From the NCBI GenBank assembly GCA_018004935.1, contig JAGNBF010000070.1, positions 1 through 40,486 of the forward strand: a stretch of DNA of 40,486 bases, in the 5' to 3' direction. The notes under the pieces are model-generated. The model saw only the letters and a list, made by a program, of their open reading frames with translations, did no database searches and was not told the origin of the DNA. Made by a program: the position numbers and the translations under genes. Below, piece by piece: positions 25,846-33,842 of this stretch (positions are counted from its first letter, which is position 1; every line of letters begins with the position of its first letter). Source of the stretch: Chloroflexota bacterium. Its GTDB lineage: Bacteria; Chloroflexota; Anaerolineae; Promineifilales; Promineifilaceae.

Positions 25846-25964
25846 GGCGTGGTTCAAAAGTCGGCAAACGGTGCTTAACACTTTGTAGGGCGATTTGGTA
25901 AATCGCCCACGAGACGATTTACCAAATCGTCCTACAAATTTGTAAAGCTGACCTGAACCATGCC
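25846..25964. repeat. 119-bp MITE-like element (family A), copy 2 with target duplication
   Basis: Same length and orientation as 3390-3508 with one base difference seen. Flanked by a perfect 8-base direct repeat CGATAATG (25838-25845 and 25965-25972). Confidence 0.9.
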
Positions 25965-25991
25965 CGATAATGTCTTTTACTGTTCTTGTTA

Positions 25992-26090
25992 TATCTTCTC
26001 AATAAAGTGTGGTGAAGTTGGTTGAGCCTGTCGCAATCAACGACCTGCGACAAGCCCAGGCCACGTTTGCCCCGAAATATTGAGAAGATA
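25992..26090 (+). repeat. family E element with 13-base perfect ends
   Basis: 99 bases; TATCTTCTCAATA (25992-26004) and TATTGAGAAGATA (26078-26090) are perfect inverted ends. Inside are GTTGAGCCTGTCGCAATCAAC and GACCTGCGACAAGC. It ends 13 bases before the ribosome site of the M36 peptidase gene. Confidence 0.75.
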
Positions 26091-26115
26091 CTTCTTATTT
26101 TTCTAAGGAGATAAA

Positions 26116-28458
26116 ATGCGTCGAAAGATCCTTGTTTTGCCGTTTGGTCGTATCCTGTTTTTCACTTTTCTCCTCGCGGCCGCTGTCCTGACCATTGGCC
26201 TTAGTCAGAACGTAGCCGCTATCCCTGATGATCCCTCTATCACCCCCAACGACCTGGAAGCCACCCTCGAATTACCCGGCCAATCTATCAGCCAGGTAAC
26301 GGGTGCACCCCTGGCTCTGTATGGTGTTAATTACCCCGTCGCGGCCGCGACGCCTGAAGAAATGGCGCGTCAATACCTCCGTGCCCATGCGGCCACACTC
26401 CACCTGAAAACCACTACTCTGGATGATCTCATCTATCGCATCATGCGCCAGGGGCCATCGGGTACGGTGGTGCGCTTCACCCAGCAGGTAGATGGTGTAC
26501 CCGTCTACCAGGCGGAGATTGCTGTCCACATTAATAACCAAAGCATGGTTACTGCCGTCACCAGCCAATACAAGGAAGGGGCGGAATTGAATAGTACTGT
26601 GCCTACGCTCGCGGCCGCGGCCGCGCATCAGTTAGCCGTAACTCACCTGAACGCCCAGGCCCCATTCGGCTACGACAGCAATACCCTCGTCGTTTACCAC
26701 AACGCCAACAATAACGAAACCCGGTTGGCGTATCAGATTCGCCTCGAACCCTCTGCCCCATTGGGTTATTGGGAACTGCTGGTAGATGCCCACAGCGGTG
26801 ACTTCATCAAAGTAGTCAACCTCGCCGCCGAAGCTGATGATGACAAAACCCCACAACTGGTAGACGGTACAGGCTATATCTTCGACCCCGATCCCCTTTC
26901 CTCAGCCCAGGCCACCTATGGGGATCCTGGTTTTACCGATGGGAATGATGCCACAACCACCCAACTAGATGGCGAACGGGTAACTGTTACGCTGAAAGAC
27001 ATCCAGTTCGATGGTACGAATTACACCCTCATCGGCCCCTGGGCCGAGGTAACAGATTTTGAAAGCCCCTTCAACGGCCTTTTCGCTCAACCGTCTAGTA
27101 CCTTTAATTACAACCGGTTTGATAATGCCTTTGAGGTTGCCCACACTTACTACCACATTGATAACGTCATGCGTTATCTCAACCTCACGTTAGGGTTGGG
27201 CATCGAACCCAGTGCTTATCCCGGCGGCGTCCTCTTCGATCCGCACGGCCTGAACGGTGATGACAACTCCCATTATCTGGGCGGCTCACAACGTGTAGCC
27301 TTTGGTGAAGGGGGTGTAGATGATGCTGAAGATGCTGATGTGGTTATTCACGAACTCGGGCATGGTTTGCATGACTGGGTGACGAATGGTGGTTTATCCC
27401 AGGTCAATGGCCTGAGTGAAGGGATTGGTGACTATGTGGCCCAATCTTATAGCCGAAGCCTGGGTCAGTGGGATCCCGGTGATCCGCAGTACAACTGGGT
27501 CTTTGACTGGGATGGTCACAATTCGTTTTGGGGTGGACGTATTACCAACTATACGGCTATATGGCCCGGCGGCCTGATTGGGCAGATTCATACGGATGGG
27601 CAAATTTGGGCCACCTGTATGATGAAAGTATGGAATGCCGTGGGGCGTGATCTGACAGAAATGGCGCATTGGGAAGGAATTGGCATGACCAACTCCACCA
27701 CTAATCAGAATGTGGCGGCCAATGCGGTTTTCCAGGCGGCGATTGACCTGAATTACCCCACTGCCACACTTCAGGCGATGCGCACGCAGATGCTGACCTG
27801 TGGTTACAGCATCCCTGAAATACCTGTACCAGACTTTGCGATGGGTGCTACTCCGGCCAATCAATCGGTCTGTGTGGGCAACAATGCTGTTTATGATGTT
27901 CAGGTTAGCTCCTTGTTGGGGTATAACCAGACGGTGGTTCTGAATGCCAGCGGTAATCCGGCGGGGACGACGACGGCCTTCTCACCGGCAAGTGGGGCGG
28001 CTCCGTATACCAGTACACTGACGATTGGGAATACGTCCGCGGCCGCGCCCGGTAGTTACAGTATCAATATTGTTGGTGTGGCTCCCACAGCCACCCACAC
28101 CACCACCGTAGGTCTGACCCTGGCTGATATACCCACCACCATTGCCCTCACCGCTCCGGCGAATGGGGCCACCGGGCAATCGCTCACTCCCACCTTTCAG
28201 TGGCAGGCGAATGCGGCCGCGACCAGCTACACTCTGGAAGTGGCTCATGACAACCTCTTCACCCACATTATCTATACTGTCAGTGGGCTAACCGGTACAT
28301 CTCACACCGCCACCACCGCCCTCGATCCGGAGATGACTCACTACTGGCGTGTTCGTGGGGTAAATAGTTGTGGCATCGGGGTTGATTCTAGTACCTACAG
28401 CTTTACCACCCGGGCCGCCGCCCAACTCCTTTATCTGCCGTTTGTCCTAAAACCTTAA
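26116..28458 (+). CDS. secreted M36 (fungalysin)-type metallopeptidase with Ig/FnIII-like tail
   Basis: 780 residues. Signal peptide (MRRKILVLPFGRILFFTFLL to about residue 35), FTP/PepSY propeptide (about 60-250, with VVRFTQQVDGVPVYQAEIAV), then the catalytic region. Zinc site is His412-Glu413-Leu-Gly-His416, with Glu435 in NGLSEGIGDY as third ligand; the extended motif HELGHGLHDW is typical of M36. Next come CSVGNN-like Ig domain (about 575-670, starting DFAMGATPANQSVCVGNN) and a fibronectin-III-like domain (APANGATGQSLTPTFQWQ to YSFTTRA). The protein ends AAQLLYLPFVLKP, a short hydrophobic tail that I recall on many Chloroflexota exported proteins and that may be an export or anchoring signal. 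The start has CTAAGGAGATAAA. A strong terminator follows 25 bases after the stop. Confidence 0.9.
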   Translation: MRRKILVLPFGRILFFTFLLAAAVLTIGLSQNVAAIPDDPSITPNDLEATLELPGQSISQVTGAPLALYGVNYPVAAATPEEMARQYLRAHAATLHLKTTTLDDLIYRIMRQGPSGTVVRFTQQVDGVPVYQAEIAVHINNQSMVTAVTSQYKEGAELNSTVPTLAAAAAHQLAVTHLNAQAPFGYDSNTLVVYHNANNNETRLAYQIRLEPSAPLGYWELLVDAHSGDFIKVVNLAAEADDDKTPQLVDGTGYIFDPDPLSSAQATYGDPGFTDGNDATTTQLDGERVTVTLKDIQFDGTNYTLIGPWAEVTDFESPFNGLFAQPSSTFNYNRFDNAFEVAHTYYHIDNVMRYLNLTLGLGIEPSAYPGGVLFDPHGLNGDDNSHYLGGSQRVAFGEGGVDDAEDADVVIHELGHGLHDWVTNGGLSQVNGLSEGIGDYVAQSYSRSLGQWDPGDPQYNWVFDWDGHNSFWGGRITNYTAIWPGGLIGQIHTDGQIWATCMMKVWNAVGRDLTEMAHWEGIGMTNSTTNQNVAANAVFQAAIDLNYPTATLQAMRTQMLTCGYSIPEIPVPDFAMGATPANQSVCVGNNAVYDVQVSSLLGYNQTVVLNASGNPAGTTTAFSPASGAAPYTSTLTIGNTSAAAPGSYSINIVGVAPTATHTTTVGLTLADIPTTIALTAPANGATGQSLTPTFQWQANAAATSYTLEVAHDNLFTHIIYTVSGLTGTSHTATTALDPEMTHYWRVRGVNSCGIGVDSSTYSFTTRAAAQLLYLPFVLKP

Positions 28459-28482
28459 ACCGTTGAACCGGTTGGGCCAAAT

Positions 28483-28517
28483 AAAAACGGCCGAGAGTTT
28501 TACTCTCGGCCGTTTTT
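28483..28517. terminator. perfect bidirectional intrinsic terminator
   Basis: 16-base perfect arms AAAAACGGCCGAGAGT and ACTCTCGGCCGTTTTT with a TTT loop. Placed just after the M36 gene; the A-run on the left arm lets it also stop transcription from the converging PIG-L gene. Confidence 0.9.
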
Positions 28518-28554
28518 GTATCTATACGGCCAAAGGGCAGAATCTGACCATTGA

Positions 28555-28690
28555 GGGTGATGGCTTATAGCGGTTTCCCCCACCCCTAACCCCGCCCCCC
28601 GGGGCGGGGAACTGTTTAAAGGCGCAGGCCAACGGCCTTTGTCCTGGTAGCCCGGTCGTTTTACGGCCGGGTGGGTCTGGCGGATGAATT
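28555..28690. repeat. remnants of hairpin-centred and CCCGGTCGTTTTACGGCCGGG repeats
   Basis: CCCCACCCCTAACCCCGCCC (from about 28579) with GGGGCGGGGAACTGTTTAAA, then GGCCAACGGCCTTTGTCCTG and CCCGGTCGTTTTACGGCCGGG (28650-28670). Confidence 0.6.
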
Positions 28691-28715
28691 TATACGGCCA
28701 ATGGTTCCGGAATGT

Positions 28716-29480
28716 CTACGCCTCTTTCCGCCATACCCTCTCTCCCCCTTTTTCGGCAATATGGGCCGGGAGTTGTTCTGCCAGCGCCGCGAAGGTGCGA
28801 AAAAGGGTCGGAATTTGGGACACGTAGGCGGCGATAGCTTGATGACGGGCCTGAATCGCGGCCGCGTCTAACGCCACCACCTCACTCTGCCACCCGTGCT
28901 CCTCGCCTAACACCTGGGGGGAAAAGCCGTGCCACTGCACATACGGGTAATCCTCATAATAAACGCGTTGGGTCGGGCTGAATTGTTTCTCTGCCGCCCG
29001 CCGGATCAACTGATGATCTACATGGTTGCCAATGGTAAGGGGGATGAAGACGCGGCCGCACTCTGGTAACGCACTCATCTGCGCCCTAATTTCGGCCAGT
29101 AAACCATATGTCTCATCAAGTTCTATCGGGTTAATCGAGCCAAAAATGTCATCACGAGAACGGTACATATTTTCGCCCGTTTGGGGATGTGCCCGGTAAA
29201 CGCAATCAGGAAAGGCCAGGTGCAGGACATCGGCTCCTAGAATGGCGCAGGCGTTTTGATCTTCGCGGCGACGTTGCGCGGCCGCGTCCAAATCTAATTG
29301 CCAGCGCTCATGCAATTCCTGGGCAAAACTGGACAACACCGGCGGCGCATCCCCGGCCATAAAGGTCACCACCAGCACCGATTGCCCGGCGCGGGTCTGC
29401 TGAAAAATAAAGCCGCCATTAGACAAAGCGGCATCGTCGAGATGAGGAGAGAGGTAGAGGATGTTGTAGAAGGGAAGCAT
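28716..29480 (-). CDS. PIG-L/LmbE family zinc deacetylase
   Basis: 254 residues. The N-terminal zinc motif SPHLDDAAL (residues 11-19) and the C-terminal HVDHQL are the family's metal and catalytic residues (PHxDD plus HxxH). Members remove N-acetyl groups from GlcNAc-linked small molecules such as mycothiol and bacillithiol precursors, GlcNAc-PI or antibiotic intermediates. Which one applies here cannot be said; no thiol-synthesis ligase is nearby. Complete in length. Start ATG 29480 gives the normal N-terminus, LPFYNILYLSPHLDD, but no ribosome site is clear. Convergent with the M36 gene across the terminator. Three GCGGCCGC octamers. Confidence 0.9.
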   Translation of the reverse strand: MLPFYNILYLSPHLDDAALSNGGFIFQQTRAGQSVLVVTFMAGDAPPVLSSFAQELHERWQLDLDAAAQRRREDQNACAILGADVLHLAFPDCVYRAHPQTGENMYRSRDDIFGSINPIELDETYGLLAEIRAQMSALPECGRVFIPLTIGNHVDHQLIRRAAEKQFSPTQRVYYEDYPYVQWHGFSPQVLGEEHGWQSEVVALDAAAIQARHQAIAAYVSQIPTLFRTFAALAEQLPAHIAEKGGERVWRKEA

Positions 29481-29501
29481 ATTTTAGACGCTCAGATGTG
29501 T

Positions 29502-29596
29502 CCTCTCAATAATGCAGGGTAGCCGGAGGTTGAGCTTGTCGAAACCAACGGTCTGCGACAAGCTCAGGCCTCGTTTGCCCGAAATATTGAGAAGAT
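29502..29596 (+). repeat. family E element, copy between PIG-L and MoaC genes
   Basis: CCTCTCAATAATGCAGGG left end and GAAATATTGAGAAGATAC right end, with GTTGAGCTTGTCGAAACC and GTCTGCGACAAGCTCAGGCC inside. Confidence 0.65.
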
Positions 29597-29643
29597 ACTA
29601 CGGATATAAGTTCCGCTCATTTCTCGATCCGCCAGAATGAAAC

Positions 29644-29649
29644 TATAAT
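29644..29649 (+). promoter_or_regulatory. -10-like TATAAT seven bases before moaC
   Basis: Perfect TATAAT at 29644-29649; the ATG is at 29657. The -35 region is weak. No Shine-Dalgarno is present. If used, transcription would start at the A of the start codon. Confidence 0.35.
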
Positions 29650-29656
29650 TAATCGC

Positions 29657-30157
29657 ATGAATACTCTGACTCACCTGGATGAAAGCGGCCGCGCCCGCAT
29701 GGTAGATGTTGGTCACAAAGATGACACGGAACGGCTGGCTATTGCCAGGGGAACGGTGCTCATGCAACCGGAAACGGTGCGCCTGATTATAGAAGGAAAC
29801 CTGAAAAAAGGGGATGTGCTGGCGGTAGCCCAATTGGCGGGCATTATGGCCGCCAAACGTACCAGTGATCTCATTCCCCTGTGCCACCCCCTGCCCGTGA
29901 CCCATATTAGCGTGAACTGTGTGCCGGACGCGGCCGCGAACCAGGTCAACATCGAAGCCACTGTGCGCGTACAGGGCAAAACTGGAGTAGAAATGGAAGC
30001 CCTGACGGCCGTCTCCGTGGCCGCCCTCACCATTTATGATATGGCTAAAGCCGTTGATCGTACCATGCAAATCACCGCTGTGCGCCTGGTAGCCAAAGAA
30101 GGTGGGGTACGCGGTGATTATCATGCGCCGGAATTCACCGCCACGAGTCAACAGTAA
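29657..30157 (+). CDS. moaC: cyclic pyranopterin monophosphate synthase
   Basis: 166 residues, full length. With MoaA, MoaC turns GTP into cyclic pyranopterin monophosphate, the first molybdenum-cofactor intermediate. Features: [67 protein letters not shown] and [11 protein letters not shown], all blocks of the MoaC active site at the dimer interface. Next gene on the same strand is the MoaD-MoaE fusion, 134 bases on, so the two act in consecutive steps. No MoaA, MoeA or Mo-enzyme lies in the window. Confidence 0.97.
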   Translation: MNTLTHLDESGRARMVDVGHKDDTERLAIARGTVLMQPETVRLIIEGNLKKGDVLAVAQLAGIMAAKRTSDLIPLCHPLPVTHISVNCVPDAAANQVNIEATVRVQGKTGVEMEALTAVSVAALTIYDMAKAVDRTMQITAVRLVAKEGGVRGDYHAPEFTATSQQ

Positions 30158-30291
30158 ACAGTGGCTTCACGGAAAAAGAACCGCCAAAACGCCAAGACCG
30201 CCAGGAACAGAATAAGCCCAGAGAAAATTGCGAAGGTTTCACCCAAGACGCTAATCAGTGGCCTAGACCTTCGGAAGGCCTGGTAATTACC
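30158..30291. other. moaC - moaDE spacer
   Basis: AACCGCCAAAACGCCAAGACCGCC-like low-complexity stretch and CCTAGACCTTCGGAAGGCC, a short palindrome ending at the ribosome site of the next gene. Nothing else recognised. Confidence 0.5.
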
Positions 30292-31056
30292 ATGCAATTA
30301 GAAATTCGTTTATTTGCTACCTTAAAAGATCGCGCCGGGCAAAACCGGGTGTCATTAACGTTGGCGGAGCCAGAAGCAACCGTGCAGGAGCTATTAGAAA
30401 AGCTCGCGGCCGCGTACCCAGCCCTCGCCCCCAGCCTGCCCACATCCCTCGTCGCCGTCAACCGTCAATACGCCGAACCCCATACCATCATCCAACCCGG
30501 CGATGAGATCGCCCTATTCCCTCCCGTTAGTGGGGGCAGTGGCCCAGAAAGTGAACAATCTCCATCCGCCAACTTCCCCTCTCCCCCTTTCCCCCACCCT
30601 GTCTATTTCGCCCTTAGCGAAGAAAAACCTGACCTGAACGCCATCCATGCCCGCCTGGTTCAGCCAGATGTCGGAGCGATTGCCACCTTCAGCGGTTATG
30701 TGCGCGGGGCCACCCAGCGCGATGGTTTACCCCCAGAAACGCTTCACCTCGAGTACGAAGCCTATAACGAAATGGCCCAACAACGTATGGCCCAAATTGC
30801 CCAAGAAATTTGGGTGCGGTGGCCACTGGTGAAAGGCATTGCTATTGTGCAACGTATCGGTAAACTAGAGATTGGTGAACCAACCACGCTGGTTGCCTGT
30901 GCCGCCGGGCATCGTGATCAGGGGATTTTTGCCGCCGCTCATTATGGCATTGACCGGCTCAAAGAGATCGTTCCGGTGTGGAAAAAGGAAGTCGGCACAG
31001 ACAAAAGCGTATGGGTAGAAGGGCATTATCACCCCACAACATCTGATAATTTGTGA
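30292..31056 (+). CDS. MoaD-MoaE fusion, molybdopterin synthase both subunits
   Basis: 254 residues. Residues 1-82 are MoaD, a ubiquitin-like sulfur carrier, ending PPVSGG with Gly81-Gly82. A linker rich in Ser, Pro and Phe (about 83-105) follows. Residues 106-254 are MoaE, the catalytic subunit: VGAIATFSGYVRG, LEYEAYNEMAQQRM, IVQRIGKLEIGEPT, HRDQGIFAAAHYGIDRLKE and PVWKKE with the conserved lysines. The enzyme inserts two sulfurs in cPMP to give molybdopterin. In separate MoaD the last Gly is made a thiocarboxylate by MoeB; here that Gly is internal, so cleavage after GG, as known for mycobacterial MoaX, or a changed mechanism is needed. Start ATG 30292. Confidence 0.95.
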   Translation: MQLEIRLFATLKDRAGQNRVSLTLAEPEATVQELLEKLAAAYPALAPSLPTSLVAVNRQYAEPHTIIQPGDEIALFPPVSGGSGPESEQSPSANFPSPPFPHPVYFALSEEKPDLNAIHARLVQPDVGAIATFSGYVRGATQRDGLPPETLHLEYEAYNEMAQQRMAQIAQEIWVRWPLVKGIAIVQRIGKLEIGEPTTLVACAAGHRDQGIFAAAHYGIDRLKEIVPVWKKEVGTDKSVWVEGHYHPTTSDNL

Positions 31057-31169
31057 GAGTTTGTGGAGGCCAGGGAGCAATGCCCTACGCCACGCAACCC
31101 TTTTGTGCCGAAAGCCCACATAGGCACTCGGAAAACCGGTCTGAGTGCCGCAAAGTTTCCCCGAGTGTA

Positions 31170-31228
31170 CCTTTTCAATATTTCGGGGCAAACGAGGCCT
31201 GAGCTTGTCGCAGGCCGTTGGTTCCGCC
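31170..31228 (-). repeat. family E fragment, inverted
   Basis: TTTTCAATATTTCGGGGCAA followed by CGAGGCCTGAGCTTGTCGCAGG, the right half of the family E element in reverse. It joins directly onto the MazG remnant. Confidence 0.65.
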
Positions 31229-31386
31229 CGGAAATCACCGATGAATTGGGAGATTTATTGTATAGCTTGTGCCTGCTGGCAGAAGTGGTCGGGGTTGACC
31301 TGGATGAAGCGTTTCAGGCTATGTTGCACAAATATGAGCAACGCTGGCAGGCCAAAGGGCATATCGGCAGTCAAATTTTAGATTGA
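31225..31386 (+). pseudogene. MazG-like nucleotide pyrophosphohydrolase, C-terminal remnant
   Basis: PEITDELGDLLYSLCLLAEV and VGVDLDEAFQAMLHKYEQRW are the second helix pair of MazG-type NTP pyrophosphatases, with the ELGDLL motif carrying metal-binding Glu and Asp. The first helix with EExxE is missing: upstream codons come from the family E repeat and from unrelated sequence. An open frame with ATG at 31063 covers it, but its first 55 codons are repeat sequence, so the protein as read could not form the active site. Best read as a gene that lost its 5' half, apparently with a repeat at the break. Confidence 0.7.
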
Positions 31387-31535
31387 CGGTTGTGTCATGT
31401 GCCAAGTGAAAATCGTCAATTGGCGTAACTACTAAACCCGTTGCCTGAGCTTGTCGAAGGCAAATAGACTCCGACAAGTTCAGCCCTCGAGAGGGTTAGT
31501 TGTTACCAATTGGCAATCTAATGTAAGGAGGGAAA
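31387..31535. other. spacer with GAGCTTGTCGAAGGC repeat
   Basis: 31440-31497 contains CCTGAGCTTGTCGAAGGC and CCGACAAGTTCAGCCC, a family E-like pair. TAAGGAGGG at 31523-31531 is a strong ribosome site for the next gene. Confidence 0.55.
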
Positions 31536-32213
31536 ATGTTACGTCGTTTGCGTTTTATCTTGTTGTTATCCCTGGTTACACCTGTTTTGCTGGGTGTTGG
31601 CCCCTGGCAAGAGGCGGAAGGTGGTTTTCAATGGCAATGGTGGTACTGGCTCTGTCTTATCGGTGTAGCGGTTTTCGGTCTGTTGCTATTCCTGGCCTCG
31701 GTGGCTTCACGTACTACCCCTTCGACAGAAAAACAGCCAGAGTTATTTAAATCTACCCTGAGCACCTCAGCGGCTCCGCCGCCGCCCCCGGTCAGGGTAG
31801 AAACAAAACCGGCACCCCGCCCCACCGTGGTCCCCAAACCTATCCTTACCCCCACACCACAACCGGTCCCGGCGGCCCCGCCAACCCCCACCGCCACACC
31901 AGTTTCTTTTGCGCCCCCTGTAAAAGTGACACCCGCACCCGTCACCCCCGATGCCTTCTCGGATAAATTAGAAGGGGTCGGCCCGAAGATTCAGGAAATC
32001 TTGTATGCGGCGGAAATTAAAACCTTTACCCAGTTAGCCGCCACCGATGTGAGTCGGCTCAAACAAATTTTGGCCGGGGCTGGGGAGCGGTACCGCCTGG
32101 CGGATCCTGAAAGTTGGCCGGAACAGGCCCGGCTCGCGGCCGCGGGCGATTGGGCCGCTCTGCAAACCTTACAAACTAATCTCAAAGGGGGTCGCACCGC
32201 TGACTCTCACTAA
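31536..32213 (+). CDS. membrane-anchored protein with helix-hairpin-helix (DUF4332-like) domain
   Basis: 225 residues. First hydrophobic segment MLRRLRFILLLSLVTPVLLG is a signal or helix; a second (WYWLCLIGVAVFGLLLFLA, about 33-52) is a membrane helix. A Pro/Thr/Val-rich linker (about 75-135) leads to a C-terminal domain: DKLEGVGPKIQEILYAAEIK, TFTQLAATDVSRLKQIL, then a second helical hairpin ending ALQTLQTNLKGG. The GVGPK turn is the nucleic-acid-binding hairpin of HhH domains, and the same module is often found at the end of L21-like or flap-like proteins in Chloroflexota and others (DUF4332). Role unknown; it may tether nucleic acid or a partner to the membrane. The start is firm: GTAAGGAGGGAAA before ATG. 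Confidence 0.8.
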   Translation: MLRRLRFILLLSLVTPVLLGVGPWQEAEGGFQWQWWYWLCLIGVAVFGLLLFLASVASRTTPSTEKQPELFKSTLSTSAAPPPPPVRVETKPAPRPTVVPKPILTPTPQPVPAAPPTPTATPVSFAPPVKVTPAPVTPDAFSDKLEGVGPKIQEILYAAEIKTFTQLAATDVSRLKQILAGAGERYRLADPESWPEQARLAAAGDWAALQTLQTNLKGGRTADSH

Positions 32214-32263
32214 ACAGTTAAAAACCCGGTTTCTTTCTCTCTGAAAGCGATGGTTAAATTAGT

Positions 32264-32374
32264 GGGTCTGCGGGATTTCGTGGGGTACGGGCAACCCTTG
32301 TGGTTGCCCCACATGGGGCAGGCACAAGGCCAGCCCGTACATTTGGTGTCAACCCCCTGAATTCCCAAAGAGCC
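32264..32374 (+). repeat. family C MITE, copy 5 with perfect target duplication
   Basis: 111 bases; ends GGGTCTGCGGGATTTCG and CTGAATTCCCAAAGAGCC. Perfect 8-base duplication AAATTAGT (32256-32263 and 32375-32382). It is inserted in the loop of an AAACCCGGTTTCT ... AGAAACCGGTTT inverted repeat (arms near 32221 and 32384). Confidence 0.9.
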
Positions 32375-32445
32375 AAATTAGTCAGAAACCGGTTTTTTTC
32401 AGTAGGCTCACTGTTCATTATCCACATCCTCAATGGAGCAGATCT

Positions 32446-33702
32446 ATGTCCAATAACAACCACACCCCCCGCCACCGTGTCGTCGTGACCGGGACAGGGA
32501 TGATCACCCCCCTGGGCCACAATGTGCCTGATACCTGGGCGGGTATTCTGGCCGGAAAATCCGGTTTTGGCCCCTTTACCCTCATTGACAAGGGAGAACA
32601 TTCCTCAGGGGGGTTGTGTGAAGTAAAAGAGTTTGATCCCGGTATGTACATGGATCGGAAAGAAGCCCGACGCCGTGATAGAGTGCAACAATTTGCTACC
32701 GTCGCGGCCGCGGAAGCCTTGCGTCAATCTCAATTCCTCATCACCGACGACAACCGGGAAAACATCGGCATCTTTATCGGTACTGGGGTTGGTGGCTTGC
32801 GGACAACCATCGAACAAGAGCACCTTTTGCTAGAAAAAGGAGTGCGGCGCATCAGCCCGTTTGCAGTTACCATGATCATGCCCAATGGGGCGGCCGGAAT
32901 GTTAGCCATTGATTATGGCATTCAGGGGCCAACACCGACGATTGCTACAGCCTGCGCCTCTGGCAATGATGCCATTGGGCACGCCTATCGGGCCATACAG
33001 CGGGGAGAAATCGCGGCCGCGCTGACCGGGGGTGTTGAGCATGTCCTGGTTCATTGTGCTGTAGCTGGCTTTGAACAAGCCCGAGCCACTTCGGAAAAAA
33101 ACGAATGTACCCCTCAGCCGTTCGATAAAAACCGAGACGGCCTCATCATCGGCGAAGGAGGGGGTATCATGGTGTTGGAAAGCCTGGAAAATGCCCAGGC
33201 GCGGGGCGCTACCATCCTCGGCGAAATCATTGGTTACGGTCAGACCACCGATGCCTACCACATCACCGCTCCTTCCCCCGGGGGAATCGGTGCGGCCAGG
33301 GCCATCACACGAGCCATGGCCGATGCAGGCATTACCCCGGCCGAGATAGATTATATTAGTGCTCATGGCACAGGAACCCCGCTTAATGATATGTATGAAA
33401 CCATGTCCATCAAAAAAGCGTTGGGTGAAGAACACGCTTATCGTGTAGCCATCAGCTCCACCAAATCAATGACAGGGCATATCATGGGGGCTACTGGGGC
33501 TATCGAAGCCATCTTCTGCTTGCTGGCAATGCGCGATCAGATGCTCCCACCGACCATCAACTATGTGACCCCTGACCCGGAATGTGACCTGGATGTAGTG
33601 CCTAATACGGCTCGCCCGGCTCAGGTGCGTGTTGCTCTTAATAACGCCTTCGGTTTTGGTGGGCATAACGCTGTCCTTGTGATCAAACAGTTTCAACCAT
33701 AA
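32446..33702 (+). CDS. fabF: beta-ketoacyl-ACP synthase II
   Basis: 418 residues, full length. Condenses acyl-ACP with malonyl-ACP in fatty-acid elongation. Catalytic triad: Cys170 in TACASGND, His307 in SAHGTGTPLND, His345 in SMTGHIMGATGA, with Lys340 in SSTKS. N-terminus VVVTGTGMITPLG and C-terminus NNAFGFGGHNAVLV are standard for FabF rather than FabB. Start ATG 32446 has GGAGCAGATCT. No acyl-carrier protein gene precedes it, although fabF-rnc neighbourhood (acpP-fabF-rnc) is a common bacterial order; here rnc follows after a 135-bp repeat. Two GCGGCCGC octamers. Confidence 0.97.
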   Translation: MSNNNHTPRHRVVVTGTGMITPLGHNVPDTWAGILAGKSGFGPFTLIDKGEHSSGGLCEVKEFDPGMYMDRKEARRRDRVQQFATVAAAEALRQSQFLITDDNRENIGIFIGTGVGGLRTTIEQEHLLLEKGVRRISPFAVTMIMPNGAAGMLAIDYGIQGPTPTIATACASGNDAIGHAYRAIQRGEIAAALTGGVEHVLVHCAVAGFEQARATSEKNECTPQPFDKNRDGLIIGEGGGIMVLESLENAQARGATILGEIIGYGQTTDAYHITAPSPGGIGAARAITRAMADAGITPAEIDYISAHGTGTPLNDMYETMSIKKALGEEHAYRVAISSTKSMTGHIMGATGAIEAIFCLLAMRDQMLPPTINYVTPDPECDLDVVPNTARPAQVRVALNNAFGFGGHNAVLVIKQFQP

Positions 33703-33704
33703 CC

Positions 33705-33839
33705 GTGAGCGTTCAGTCGGGTGACATCAACGGATTAAAAAACAAACGGATTTTCCAGAGATCGTCTTTAATCCGTTCCTTTCTAAATCCGTTGAAGTAA
33801 CCCAAACAGCCTGAAATCGTCTCTGAACTGAATGGTTAC
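33705..33839 (-). repeat. 135-bp GTAACCGTTCAG element (family F), copy 2
   Basis: Inverted copy of 25586-25720 with the same length. It begins two bases after the fabF stop and ends three bases before the first possible rnc start, filling the whole gap. Confidence 0.8.
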
Positions 33840-33842
33840 TTA

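Larger units (their letters stand above)
25328..26115. other. 790-base intergenic region of stacked repeats
   Basis: No gene supported. Order: family H element (25390-25470), family C fragment (25497-25575), family F element (25586-25720), a stretch with GGTTATCGGTAATAACCG palindrome (25752-25769) and CCGATAA arms, family A element (25846-25964), family E element (25992-26090), then the ribosome site CTAAGGAGATAAA of the M36 gene. Confidence 0.85.

Noticed and set aside
28483-28517. Terminator hairpin as another mobile repeat
   Set aside because: No second copy in the window; short loop with A/T runs on both sides fits a bidirectional terminator.
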